Assembly (NCBI GenBank): GCA_014860225.1
Contig: JACZKE010000052.1
Coordinates: 62,001-126,000 of the forward strand
DNA: 64,000 nt
Origin: Desulfuromonadales bacterium
Lineage (GTDB): Bacteria; Desulfobacterota; Desulfuromonadia; Desulfuromonadales; BM103
Reading direction: 5' to 3'
The notes under the pieces are model-generated. The model was not told the DNA's origin and ran no database searches. It saw only the letters and a list, made by a program, of their open reading frames with translations. Shown piece by piece: positions 8,846 through 16,992 of this stretch (its first letter is position 1; every line of letters begins with the position of its first letter). The translations under genes were made by a program, and so were the position numbers.

Positions 8846-9291
8846 GATTTCTCCTCTCCGCCTTTTTCAAGGGTGGCGAGGAAGAAATCCGCCGACAACT
8901 TGGTGGGACTGACCGTCTCGATACCGAAAGCATGGTAAATGGCTTCCCGGCGGGGATCGAAGACGCGCGCCATCACCCGGGGCACCTTAAAAAGTTCATG
9001 GGCAACCTGGGCTACCATCAAATTGACATTGTCTTCACCGGTGACCGCAAGGAGGCAGTCAGCGCTGTGCACTTTGGCCCTCTGCAGAATTTCCATTTCG
9101 ACAGCATCGCCGGTAATGCGGAAGCCGCTGAACTCCGGTGCCAGCAGTGCAAAAGAGGCCTCGTCGCGATCGATGATGACAACACTGCTGCCGGCCTGGC
9201 TGAGCAGACCTGCAAGCAAGGACCCGAGTCGTCCACAGCCGACAACAACCACGTACTGAGGCCAGTTTTTATCTGTTTTTTTACCGCCCAT
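8842..9291 (-). CDS. RCK_N-only (TrkA-N) nucleotide-binding protein
   Basis: 149 residues. After a short charged N-terminus the product has the dinucleotide motif VVVGCGRLGSLLAGLL (about 15-30), the acidic IIDRDEASF and RITGDAVEMEIL. It ends right after the Rossmann domain and has no RCK_C. First gene of the trk operon, overlapping the next gene by 4 bp. It looks like one half of a split TrkA; a free-standing regulatory subunit is also possible. Ends cleanly, with no sign of frameshift. Confidence 0.8.
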   Translation of the reverse strand: MGGKKTDKNWPQYVVVVGCGRLGSLLAGLLSQAGSSVVIIDRDEASFALLAPEFSGFRITGDAVEMEILQRAKVHSADCLLAVTGEDNVNLMVAQVAHELFKVPRVMARVFDPRREAIYHAFGIETVSPTKLSADFFLATLEKGGEEKS

Positions 9292-9744
9292 GGTCTACCC
9301 CTGCTGTTCCGGCAGGCGCAACCTGTCCTCGCCGCTGACTGTGTTGCGGACGACATCGCTTTTGGCTCTCAGGATGTGGTGCAAGCCAGCACACAGGTTG
9401 ATTGAAGCCGTCATGTTTTTCAACAATAGTCTATTGCCCATGCAACGCAAGGGGCCGTACTGCGAAATCAGCCATATATACACTTTTTAAGATTTGAGAC
9501 AGAGCTGCGACAAGCAGCTGAAGGCGTTTAGGAAAAGGGTTAAACCTCGTCCACATTTGTTGCAGAATTATTGCGAGTTGGTATCTCAACAGTAGTGGCT
9601 CCATCAGGAATTAATGGTCCCTGCTCACCCTGCAAGAGAAGAGGTACGTCAGACAGTATACAATTTGACCTGACAGGTCTGTTGCAAGAAGAAACGACAA
9701 GTGTTCCGCTTGGTCATGCCTGACAGTTGTGCTATTTTGCAGCG
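9292..9744. other. Intergenic region between divergent trk operon and antiporter gene
   Basis: About 450 bp that must hold the promoters of both divergent transcription units. No good -35/-10 pair stands out. A GTATAC palindrome inside ACAGTATACAATT lies at about 9653-9665. I looked for the conserved boxes of c-di-AMP riboswitches, which often precede K+ transport genes, and did not find them by eye. Confidence 0.4.
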
Positions 9745-11481
9745 ATGGATATCTCTTTCCTTCCGCTTTTGACTGCCTTGTCGTTTATCTTTCTCGGTGC
9801 CCTGATCGGTGGTCGCCTGGCATCGTTCTGTCATATCCCGCGGGTTACCGGATACCTGATAACCGGCTTGTTCATCGGCCCTTCATTTGCTCATCTGACC
9901 AATCTGCCGGTGCTGTTACCTCCTGAAGTGCTTCTGGAACTTCGGCCACTCTCGGAAATGGCTCTGGCCTTGATTCTGATGCATATCGGCGGCCTTTTTG
10001 AAATCAGTCATCTCGATCGCTGGCGGCATCGTATCCTGCTGTTCTCAGGCAGTGAAATCCTGCTGACCTTTGCTCTGGTTGTCAGCGCAGTTTTCACCGT
10101 CAATTATATCTTCTTGCAGAAGATTGTGCCGGGGCAGACCCTGTGGCAGACCTCTCTTGAGTTTGCCTTGTTCCTTGGAATAATTGCCGTAGCAACCGCT
10201 CCGGCGGCTACATTGATGGTAATTCGCGAATATGAAGCGGAAGGACCTGTCACAAGCCTGGTGTTGACCCTGGTCGGTTTTAACAATCTTGTTTCAGTCA
10301 TCGGTTTTGCAGCTCTGGCCCATATCTTTATCTTCCCGAGTGAAGGCTTTGGCGCACTCCTGATGCGCATGGGTGGGCCTGTTCTGGTGGGTGCCCTGAT
10401 GGGATTTGCCCTCTCGGTATGGGCTCAGCGCCTGGAGTTGCCGAGTGAAAACAAGATCCTGATATTGGGCGGGATTGCCGTCAATGTAGCAATCTGTCGT
10501 GCCCTGAATATTGATCCGTTGCTGGCTAGCCTGGTTTTGGGGATGACGCTGGCGAACAGTTGCCCGCGTTGGCATCGCCTGCAGAGCGATATCCGTCAGG
10601 TTGATTACCTCCTTTACGTGGTTTTTTTCGTGTTGGCCGGTGCCAATCTTCACTTAGAGACATTGACGCATATTGGCCTGCTTGGTGCCGCTTATGTGGT
10701 CGCGCGGACTTTGGGCAAATGGTTGGGGGCTGCCATCGGTGCCCGCCTCGGAGGTTTCGGCTCGAACGAGAAAGCTTACATCGGCCTGACCCTGATGGCC
10801 CAGGCCGGCGTCGCTATTGGCCTGGCCAGCCAACTCGCTCTGCACTGGCCGGCTGGCGGTAAACTTCTGGAAACCATTGTGCTTGGTTCCGTAGTGGTTT
10901 TCGAGCTGATGGGGCCACTTGCGGTGCGGCATGGTCTGGTGCGTTCTGGCGAAGTGCCGATACTCGCTCTGTTGCAGAAACGGGCGCCGATGGGTGCTCT
11001 CGAAGGAATGCACAATGTCGTGCACCATTTTCGCAGCTCTCTCGGGGTGCCGATCGGTCATCGGCTTGAGGACCCCGGTGATATCCTGGTTCGGCATATC
11101 ATGCGACAGAATGTTGAGACCGTGTTGCACAGCACTCCCTACTATGCCCTGCTCAAGCACATTGCCCACAGTCGCTATGATCAGTTCCCGGTGGTTGATG
11201 ACAGCAACCGCTTTGTCGGTGTGATCGATTATACTGAGATTCGCAACCTGCTCTTTGAGCCGGCACTGGTGCCACTGGTGGTCGCCGGAGATCTGACGGT
11301 TTCGGCACAATATTGCCTGAGGATGGACCAATCTTTGCGTGAAGCCCTGCATGTCCTGCAATTACATCGCAATATAAGCTATTTCCCCGTAGTTGATACT
11401 GATGATCCACAAAAGCTGGTCGGCATCCTCAGCCAGAATGACGTGTTGGCTGCCTTTCGCCGTCTGGGACAGGAGGCGTAA
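9745..11481 (+). CDS. CPA2-type cation:proton antiporter with C-terminal CBS pair
   Basis: 578 residues from ATG 9745; a TTG 18 bp upstream in frame is possible but neither start has a strong ribosome binding site. About 12 hydrophobic segments cover residues 1-380 and match the Kef/NapA-like sodium/hydrogen exchanger fold. Two CBS motifs follow (about 440-570), seen in ILVRHIMRQNVETV..YDQFPVVDDSNRFVGVIDY and SYFPVVDTDDPQKLVGILS. CBS pairs usually sense adenine nucleotides, so transport is probably coupled to energy state. It is divergent from the trk operon and convergent with the next antiporter. Confidence 0.82.
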   Translation: MDISFLPLLTALSFIFLGALIGGRLASFCHIPRVTGYLITGLFIGPSFAHLTNLPVLLPPEVLLELRPLSEMALALILMHIGGLFEISHLDRWRHRILLFSGSEILLTFALVVSAVFTVNYIFLQKIVPGQTLWQTSLEFALFLGIIAVATAPAATLMVIREYEAEGPVTSLVLTLVGFNNLVSVIGFAALAHIFIFPSEGFGALLMRMGGPVLVGALMGFALSVWAQRLELPSENKILILGGIAVNVAICRALNIDPLLASLVLGMTLANSCPRWHRLQSDIRQVDYLLYVVFFVLAGANLHLETLTHIGLLGAAYVVARTLGKWLGAAIGARLGGFGSNEKAYIGLTLMAQAGVAIGLASQLALHWPAGGKLLETIVLGSVVVFELMGPLAVRHGLVRSGEVPILALLQKRAPMGALEGMHNVVHHFRSSLGVPIGHRLEDPGDILVRHIMRQNVETVLHSTPYYALLKHIAHSRYDQFPVVDDSNRFVGVIDYTEIRNLLFEPALVPLVVAGDLTVSAQYCLRMDQSLREALHVLQLHRNISYFPVVDTDDPQKLVGILSQNDVLAAFRRLGQEA

Positions 11482-11569
11482 ACAGTCAAGAGCTTTTTGC
11501 CGTGCCATTCTCTGAGGCAAGTATGGAACGGACACTTTGCTACGCCATCAATGCCCGGCCTGCCATGAT

Positions 11570-13264
11570 TCACCTGCGCGGCTGGCCGCTGCGCACCAAA
11601 GCCAGAAACTCGGTGAATCCCTCGACGTTCATGACCTTGTCCCGGATCTCCCTGACCTTGAAGGTTGTCGCGATGTCAGCCAGGATTTCCAGCTGCGCGC
11701 CATCGTCGTTGAGCGGGGTCAGAATCAGGCAGATCACGTGGGCCGGGGAGTTGTCCGGGGCATCGAAATCAATTCCGGGGGCGGATAACCCGATCGCCAC
11801 CAGCGGTGCTGTCAGACCTGGTAAGCGGGCGTGCGGAACGGCCAGGCCGTTGCCGATTCCAGTGGGCATCATCTTCTCGCGTGCCCGTACCGCCGCAGTG
11901 ACAATGGCGGTGTCGATGCCAGCCAGGGGGGCCGTTACCAGCGAAAGCTCGTGGATGACTTGCCAGCGCTCTGTTGCTTCAAGGTGATTGACGAAGCTCT
12001 GCAGCTGAAGGTAGTCGGTGAAACAGCGCGGTTTTTTCAAACGCAGGATCCATTGCAGCATCGGGCCACTCACCAGCGAGGTGACCAGAGCCATCACCAC
12101 CAGAGAGACGAAAACCTGCTGGTTGATCAGTCCAAACTGCAAGGCCAGAACCCCAAGAATGATCCCCATGGTTCCCTGGGCGCTCATGCCGAATCCGATT
12201 CCCAGGGATTCGCGCCAGGGTAGGCCGCCAAAGCGCCCTCCCAATGCGCTTCCCGTCACTTTCCCGGTCAGTGCAATTCCCAGTATCGTCAGGGTCAGCA
12301 GCAGGTCAAAGTGTTCGACAAAATTCACTTTCAGACCAATGCTGGCGAAAAACAGCGGGGCGAAGATGAAGGAAACAAACTGGTCGATGGTGGTGCGTGT
12401 CCGTTCGCGCAAATGAGTCGAGTGACCCAGGGCTACACCAGCCAGAAAAGAGCCAAAAATGGCGTGGATGCCGATCCATTCGGTAAAGGCTGCGGCAATC
12501 AGGCAAAATGACAGGGCAAAGCCGAGCACGCCACCTGGCCAACTGGTATGGGCCTGAATCCAGGGAAGGATCCGGTGGATGACCCAGGGAATGATGGTCA
12601 GCATGGCGGCGGTGAAGGCAAAGGTCAGCCAGAGGGTGTGGCCCAAGTGCATGCCATCGCCTACTCCCAGGAGGCCGAGCACGACTGCAAAGACCAACCA
12701 ACCCAGCAGATCGTTGAAAATCGCTGCAGCGATCACGGTCACCCCGAGATCGCTGCGATAGATGTTGAGGTCCATAAGGATTTTGGCGATGATCGGCAGG
12801 GCGGAGATGGAAAGCACCGTTGCCATGAACAGTGCATATGCCAGGTGGTTGACGCCCGGTTGATAACCTGTCAGGCCCGGTGCCCACCAGACGACGGCAA
12901 AACCGAGGCTGAACGGCACTAGCATGCCGGTCAAGGCCACCCAGAGGGCCACCTTGCCCTGTCGCCAGACCGTGGAGAGATCGACTTCCATGCCGGCAAC
13001 CAGCAGAAAGAGCACAATCGCCAGAGTGGTCAAGCCATCAAACGCCAATGCTCCGCCACCATGGGAGGGAAAAAGGAAGGCACGCCATGCTGGCGCAAGG
13101 GCGCCCAGAACCGTTGGTCCCCAGAGCACCCCGGCCAGGATCTCGCCGAGCACCGCCGGCAGGTTGAAGCGTCGGGACAGCTCGCCGAGCAGCCTGGCTG
13201 TAGCCAGCAACAGGCCGAGGGCGAGGAGCAGGGCGGTTATCTCACTGTGATTGAGGGTCTCCAT
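11570..13264 (-). CDS. CPA2-type Na+(K+)/H+ antiporter fused to a PTS-IIA-like domain
   Basis: 564 residues from ATG 13264. A longer in-frame start at 13432 adds 56 non-conserved residues and is unlikely. Residues 1-400 are a membrane exchanger domain with about 12 helices, starting ITALLLALGLLLATARLLGE. Residues about 420-564 resemble the fructose/mannitol-class PTS EIIA domain, including the phosphorylatable-His context GNGLAVPHARLPG (His about 478). This fusion could link ion exchange to a phosphotransfer signal. The domain might bind a ligand only; the conserved His argues for phosphorylation. Confidence 0.85.
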   Translation of the reverse strand: METLNHSEITALLLALGLLLATARLLGELSRRFNLPAVLGEILAGVLWGPTVLGALAPAWRAFLFPSHGGGALAFDGLTTLAIVLFLLVAGMEVDLSTVWRQGKVALWVALTGMLVPFSLGFAVVWWAPGLTGYQPGVNHLAYALFMATVLSISALPIIAKILMDLNIYRSDLGVTVIAAAIFNDLLGWLVFAVVLGLLGVGDGMHLGHTLWLTFAFTAAMLTIIPWVIHRILPWIQAHTSWPGGVLGFALSFCLIAAAFTEWIGIHAIFGSFLAGVALGHSTHLRERTRTTIDQFVSFIFAPLFFASIGLKVNFVEHFDLLLTLTILGIALTGKVTGSALGGRFGGLPWRESLGIGFGMSAQGTMGIILGVLALQFGLINQQVFVSLVVMALVTSLVSGPMLQWILRLKKPRCFTDYLQLQSFVNHLEATERWQVIHELSLVTAPLAGIDTAIVTAAVRAREKMMPTGIGNGLAVPHARLPGLTAPLVAIGLSAPGIDFDAPDNSPAHVICLILTPLNDDGAQLEILADIATTFKVREIRDKVMNVEGFTEFLALVRSGQPRR

Positions 13265-13523
13265 GTATCCTCTGTCTAAGGAGAAATTCCTGTTGGGGCG
13301 TTTCAAACAGGTGTTGGTGAGTCCTGAAGGGAACCGGGAGTTCCCCACAAGAGAGATATAATCTATCCGTGCCCTTCCACGGATGCAAGGGGAAAGCAGT
13401 TCTTCATCTTCCCCTTTTTCGAAGCCCCTCAATCTTCCGAGACGGTATCGGCGAAAAGTGTAGACCTGCCTTCTGTTTCATAGTAGATATCTCTTCAAAA
13501 GCTGAACATGCCGGAGGTTTGTA

Positions 13524-13961
13524 GTGATCCCACATCAATTTCGTATTCACGTTGTTCTCATCGTCGTCTGCATTTTTATTATCATCTTCCCGATCCTCAG
13601 CGAAAGGCCGGACGCACAGAAAGCTGAAAAAGCAACAGCCGCTGCAATGGAATTTCTGCATTTGATCGATGCTGAACAGTATGCAGAGAGCTGGCAGATT
13701 GCCGCAGATCTGATGAAAGAGAAGGTGAACAAACAGGAATGGATCGAGCAATTGACCCGGGCACGGACACTTTCCGGGGCTCTGGTAGAGCGCTCTGAAG
13801 AAGAGGTGAGTTATTCTACTACGGCCAAGGATAGTCCAGATGGTGAGTATATTTCGCTGACCTTTGCATCAAAATACCAAAGGGCCGAGAGCGTCACCGA
13901 ATTTGTGACCGTGATGCTCGAAGATGGGCACTGGAAGGTTGCAGGTTACTTTATCCAGTAG
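13524..13961 (+). CDS. DUF4019 family protein with N-terminal membrane anchor
   Basis: 145 residues from a GTG with a GGAGG site 9 bp upstream. The first 25 residues (FRIHVVLIVVCIFIIIFPIL) form a membrane anchor or uncleaved signal. The rest matches DUF4019: AAMEFLHLIDAEQYAESW, then a basic WIEQLTRAR segment, then EYISLTFASKYQ and LEDGHWKVAGYFIQ at the end. The fold resembles NTF2-like periplasmic domains; the function is unknown. The gene stands alone between two minus-strand genes. Confidence 0.75.
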   Translation: MIPHQFRIHVVLIVVCIFIIIFPILSERPDAQKAEKATAAAMEFLHLIDAEQYAESWQIAADLMKEKVNKQEWIEQLTRARTLSGALVERSEEEVSYSTTAKDSPDGEYISLTFASKYQRAESVTEFVTVMLEDGHWKVAGYFIQ

Positions 13962-14012
13962 CTAGTTTTCGTCCGGAAACGGCCCTTTTCCGCAATCTCT
14001 GCGTCAATCGGC

Positions 14013-14057
14013 GGATTTGATTGTGCGGCGTAAAGAACTACGCCTCCGCTCAAATCC
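14013..14057. repeat. Imperfect palindrome next to repeat copy 2
   Basis: GGATTTGA (14013-14020) pairs with TCAAATCC (14050-14057), and inside this GGCGTA pairs with TACGCC around a six-base loop. It lies 8 bp before the 169-bp element and may be part of a larger repeat mosaic or a hairpin terminator for the DUF4019 gene, though it has no T-run. Confidence 0.5.
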
Positions 14058-14065
14058 TTGATTTC

Positions 14066-14234
14066 CTCGGAGCCTGTTGGACTATACGGACCGAAGCGAA
14101 AATTTGGATGTTTGAGAACAGATTTTAGCTCGTTTGCAGCTCCATAGCCGTAGCTATAGAGCAAAAAGGAGCTAAAATATGGGCCGAACAGCCGAATTTG
14201 CAGCCGGTTCATGGATAGTCCGACAGACTCCTAG
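14066..14234 (+). repeat. MITE-like repeat, copy 2 (169 bp)
   Basis: Same length and orientation as copy 1. The left end reads CTCGGAGCCTGTTGGACTAT and the right end, reverse-complemented, reads CTAGGAGTCTGTCGGACTAT. The interior shares long identical blocks with copy 1, for example ATGTTTGAGAACAGATTTTA and AAAAAGGAGCT. Located downstream of both the DUF4019 gene and purA. Confidence 0.9.
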
Positions 14235-14339
14235 ACCTTGCGAAAAATTGCTCGTTTCCAGATCGAAAACTGCGGTCGTGCCAACCGGAGTTTCCGGATG
14301 GACAGTCTCCTGGACAAAGATATCCTCGTTGAGCCAACA

Positions 14340-14374
14340 AAAAAACGGACCGCAGATTGCGGTCCGTTTTTTTT
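14340..14374 (-). terminator. Rho-independent terminator (purA end; works both ways)
   Basis: AAAACGGACCGCA, a 3-base loop, then TGCGGTCCGTTTTTTTT. A-run on one side and T-run on the other make it bidirectional. It closes the serA-hisZ-purA unit. Confidence 0.88.
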
Positions 14375-14390
14375 CGAGCATAAGCCTGGG

Positions 14391-15680
14391 TCAGGCAAAC
14401 GGGTTGCTGACCTGGATTGTCTGGTCGCGACGTGGGCCAACGGAAATCAGAACCGCCGGGCATCCGGCCAACTCTTCAAGCTTGGTCAGGTAAGCTTTGG
14501 CTGCCGCTGGCAGCTCAGCCATGGTGCGTGCTTCGCAGATATCGCTGCACCAGCCATCAAACTCCTCGTAGACAGGTGTGCATTCCTGAAGAATGTCGGC
14601 TTCGCGTGGGTATTCCTCGAGCAGCTGTCCTTTGTAGGAATATGCTGTGCAAACCTTGATACTCTCCAGTTCATTGAGAACGTCCAGTTTGGTAATCGCC
14701 AGTCCGGTCAGGCCATTGAGACGGACGGCTTCGCGGAGCGCGACGGCGTCGAACCAGCCGCAGCGGCGAGGACGACCGGTAGTAGAGCCAAACTCATGGC
14801 CCGCCTTACGCAGGCGTTCACCCATCTCATCTTGGAGTTCCGAAGGAAAAGGCCCTTCGCCAACCCTGGTGCAGTAAGCTTTGGTGATACCGACCACGCC
14901 GGTGATGTGGCGAGGGGCAATGCCGGTACCGGTGCTGACGCCACCAATGCAGGTGGATGATGACGTCACGTATGGATAGGTGCCGTGATCGATATCGAGC
15001 AAGGTGCCCTGAGCACCTTCAAACAGCAGGTTTTCTCCTGCTGCAATGGCGGTGTTCAGCAAGCTTGAGCAGCAGCCGATATATTTTTCCATCTGCTGTG
15101 CGTATCCTGAGTACTCTGCGAATATCTGTTCTTCGTCGAGAGGTGCTTCACCGAAAAACTTTTCCAGGAGGAAGTTCTTTTCCGGAAGCACTTCCTTGAG
15201 CTTGCGCCGGAACACCTGGGGTTTTACCAGGTCGCTCATGCGAATGCCGCGACGGCCAATTTTATCTTCATAAGCAGGGCCGATGCCGCGTCCGGTGGTG
15301 CCGATCTTGCGGTCCGAATCCTTCTCTCTGGCCAAGTCGATCGCCTTGTGCCAAGGCATGATGATGTGCAGGTTGCTGTCCACAACCAGTTGCTGATCGT
15401 CCTTGAGATAGCCCTTTTTCTTGAGCCCTTCGATCTCGCCGAGGAATATTTTCGGGTCGAGTACCACGCCGTTGCCGATGACACAGCGTTTGCCCGGGTG
15501 CAGAATGCCGGAGGGGATCAGGTGCAGAACGATGGTCTGGTCGCCGACCACAAGTGTATGTCCGGCATTGTTGCCGCCCTGATAGCGGACAACCTGCTGG
15601 GCGTGTTCTGTATAGATATCAACCACTTTCCCTTTGCCTTCGTCGCCCCATTGGGCGCCGATAACGACGACGTTTGCCAT
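14391..15680 (-). CDS. purA: Adenylosuccinate synthetase
   Basis: Joins IMP and aspartate with GTP hydrolysis to give adenylosuccinate, the first committed step of AMP synthesis. 429 residues, the usual length. The GTP-binding start VVIGAQWGDEGKGKVVD is intact with the catalytic Asp of the QWGDEGKG loop, as are GGNNAGHT and the IMP-site segment KIGTTGRGIGPAYEDK. It lies 20 bp after hisZ in a serA-hisZ-purA series and is followed by a strong terminator. Confidence 0.98.
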   Translation of the reverse strand: MANVVVIGAQWGDEGKGKVVDIYTEHAQQVVRYQGGNNAGHTLVVGDQTIVLHLIPSGILHPGKRCVIGNGVVLDPKIFLGEIEGLKKKGYLKDDQQLVVDSNLHIIMPWHKAIDLAREKDSDRKIGTTGRGIGPAYEDKIGRRGIRMSDLVKPQVFRRKLKEVLPEKNFLLEKFFGEAPLDEEQIFAEYSGYAQQMEKYIGCCSSLLNTAIAAGENLLFEGAQGTLLDIDHGTYPYVTSSSTCIGGVSTGTGIAPRHITGVVGITKAYCTRVGEGPFPSELQDEMGERLRKAGHEFGSTTGRPRRCGWFDAVALREAVRLNGLTGLAITKLDVLNELESIKVCTAYSYKGQLLEEYPREADILQECTPVYEEFDGWCSDICEARTMAELPAAAKAYLTKLEELAGCPAVLISVGPRRDQTIQVSNPFA

Positions 15681-15700
15681 GTTTTATTCTCCGAGTTTTA

Positions 15701-16978
15701 TTAAATCTGGAATTGTCCCGATTCGATCGCTGCGTGGGTCACGCTGGTTTCTTTACCATCCGATGTGCGAATCAGGTTGAGTTCTTCTTTAGATGCATTG
15801 AGCACCAACAGGTAACGATAATGCATGCGCCGGGCATAGTCGAAACTGGCCGCCTGGTCACGCTCAATAATGTCTCGGGCCACCGAGTGCCCCTGATCGC
15901 GCAAGGCCGCAGCCAGGCGTTGCGCTGGAGCCTTGTCGCGTCCTGACGAGAAGAGCAGGATATCAGTCCCTTCCTCTGCACGCACATCCAGAATCCTGTC
16001 GAGAGCGAAGAGCAGGTTGTACAAATTGAAGGCGAAGCCTGTGGCCGGTGCCGGGTAGCCGTAACGTGCCGTCAGGCCATCGTAGCGGCCTCCGGAGCAG
16101 ACGGCTCTGCCGAACCCTGAAAGGAAGCCCTGGAAGATCAGCCCGCTATGATAATCGAAACCGCGTATTTCACCAAGGTCTAAAGTGATGTGTTCCTCAA
16201 CGCCATAGACAGCGAGGACCTCAATAATTTTTTCGAGGTTGTCCAAAGCCCTTTGTGAAGCGGGGTTGGTGACAGCCTGGCGGGCCTGACTGAGGATTTC
16301 GCGACCGCCATAGAGCCTGGGGAGAGCGAGCAGCTCGGTACGTTGTTGACCAGTAAGCGGCAGCTTCTTGAGCAGCTGCTGCAGCCCAGAGCTGTCCTTG
16401 GCCGCGATGGCTGTACGAACCGCTCGAGATTGTACCGGCTCGAGGGGCAGGTCATCCAGGATGCCGCGCAGAAATTCGACCTGGCCGATATCGATAGTGA
16501 ACTCTGTGGCACCGACCGCCTGCAGACATTTCACAGCCATGGCGATCATTTCGGCGTCAGCCTCGGGACCGCTGAGACCGATCAGCTCCACGCCGGACTG
16601 GAAAATCTGCCGGTCTTTGCCGAGACGTTGCTCAGCATGTCGTAGCACGCGGCCGTTATAGCAGAGGCGAAAGGGCAGCGGCATTTCGCGCATGCGGGTC
16701 GCTGCGATGCGTGCCACCTGAGGGGTGATGTCGGGCGGAAAGGCAACCAGACGGCCGGTCTGACGGTCGTCAAAGCGAAAAGTTCTTTCGCGCAGGTCAG
16801 TTCCCAGTCCGAGCTCAAGAACCGCAAGATCCTCAAGAACCGCTGGTACTACGGGACGAAACCCCCATGACTTGTAGATGCCGCGCAGGGTGTTTTGCAG
16901 GTAGTCCAGCTTGGCAGCTTTAACCGGCAGGAAATCTTTAACGCCGGTCGGCAATCTGGTTTCGATGGTGTTTGGCAC
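15701..16978 (-). CDS. hisZ: ATP phosphoribosyltransferase regulatory subunit
   Basis: Histidyl-tRNA-synthetase-like protein that is required by the short form of HisG for the first step of histidine synthesis. 425 residues. Class II synthetase motifs are recognisable (LPTGVKDFLPVKA at the N-terminus, motif 2 region PLPFRLCYNGRVLRHAEQ, and later CSGGRYDGLTARYG), but the tRNA anticodon domain is not full and HisS-type HisA peptides are altered. Its presence implies a short HisG elsewhere. It sits between serA (14 bp) and purA (20 bp). Confidence 0.93.
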   Translation of the reverse strand: MPNTIETRLPTGVKDFLPVKAAKLDYLQNTLRGIYKSWGFRPVVPAVLEDLAVLELGLGTDLRERTFRFDDRQTGRLVAFPPDITPQVARIAATRMREMPLPFRLCYNGRVLRHAEQRLGKDRQIFQSGVELIGLSGPEADAEMIAMAVKCLQAVGATEFTIDIGQVEFLRGILDDLPLEPVQSRAVRTAIAAKDSSGLQQLLKKLPLTGQQRTELLALPRLYGGREILSQARQAVTNPASQRALDNLEKIIEVLAVYGVEEHITLDLGEIRGFDYHSGLIFQGFLSGFGRAVCSGGRYDGLTARYGYPAPATGFAFNLYNLLFALDRILDVRAEEGTDILLFSSGRDKAPAQRLAAALRDQGHSVARDIIERDQAASFDYARRMHYRYLLVLNASKEELNLIRTSDGKETSVTHAAIESGQFQI

Positions 16979-16992
16979 GTTCAGGCCCTTTT

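Noticed and set aside
9292-9744. c-di-AMP riboswitch upstream of K+ genes
   Set aside because: Expected by context, but none of the conserved boxes is seen on either strand.
13265-13432. Longer start for the PTS-IIA antiporter
   Set aside because: Added residues are hydrophilic and unlike any exchanger. ATG 13264 begins directly before the first helix.
13946-14212. 88-residue open frame on the minus strand
   Set aside because: It runs across the palindrome at 14013 and repeat copy 2. It has no ribosome binding site and no recognised domain.
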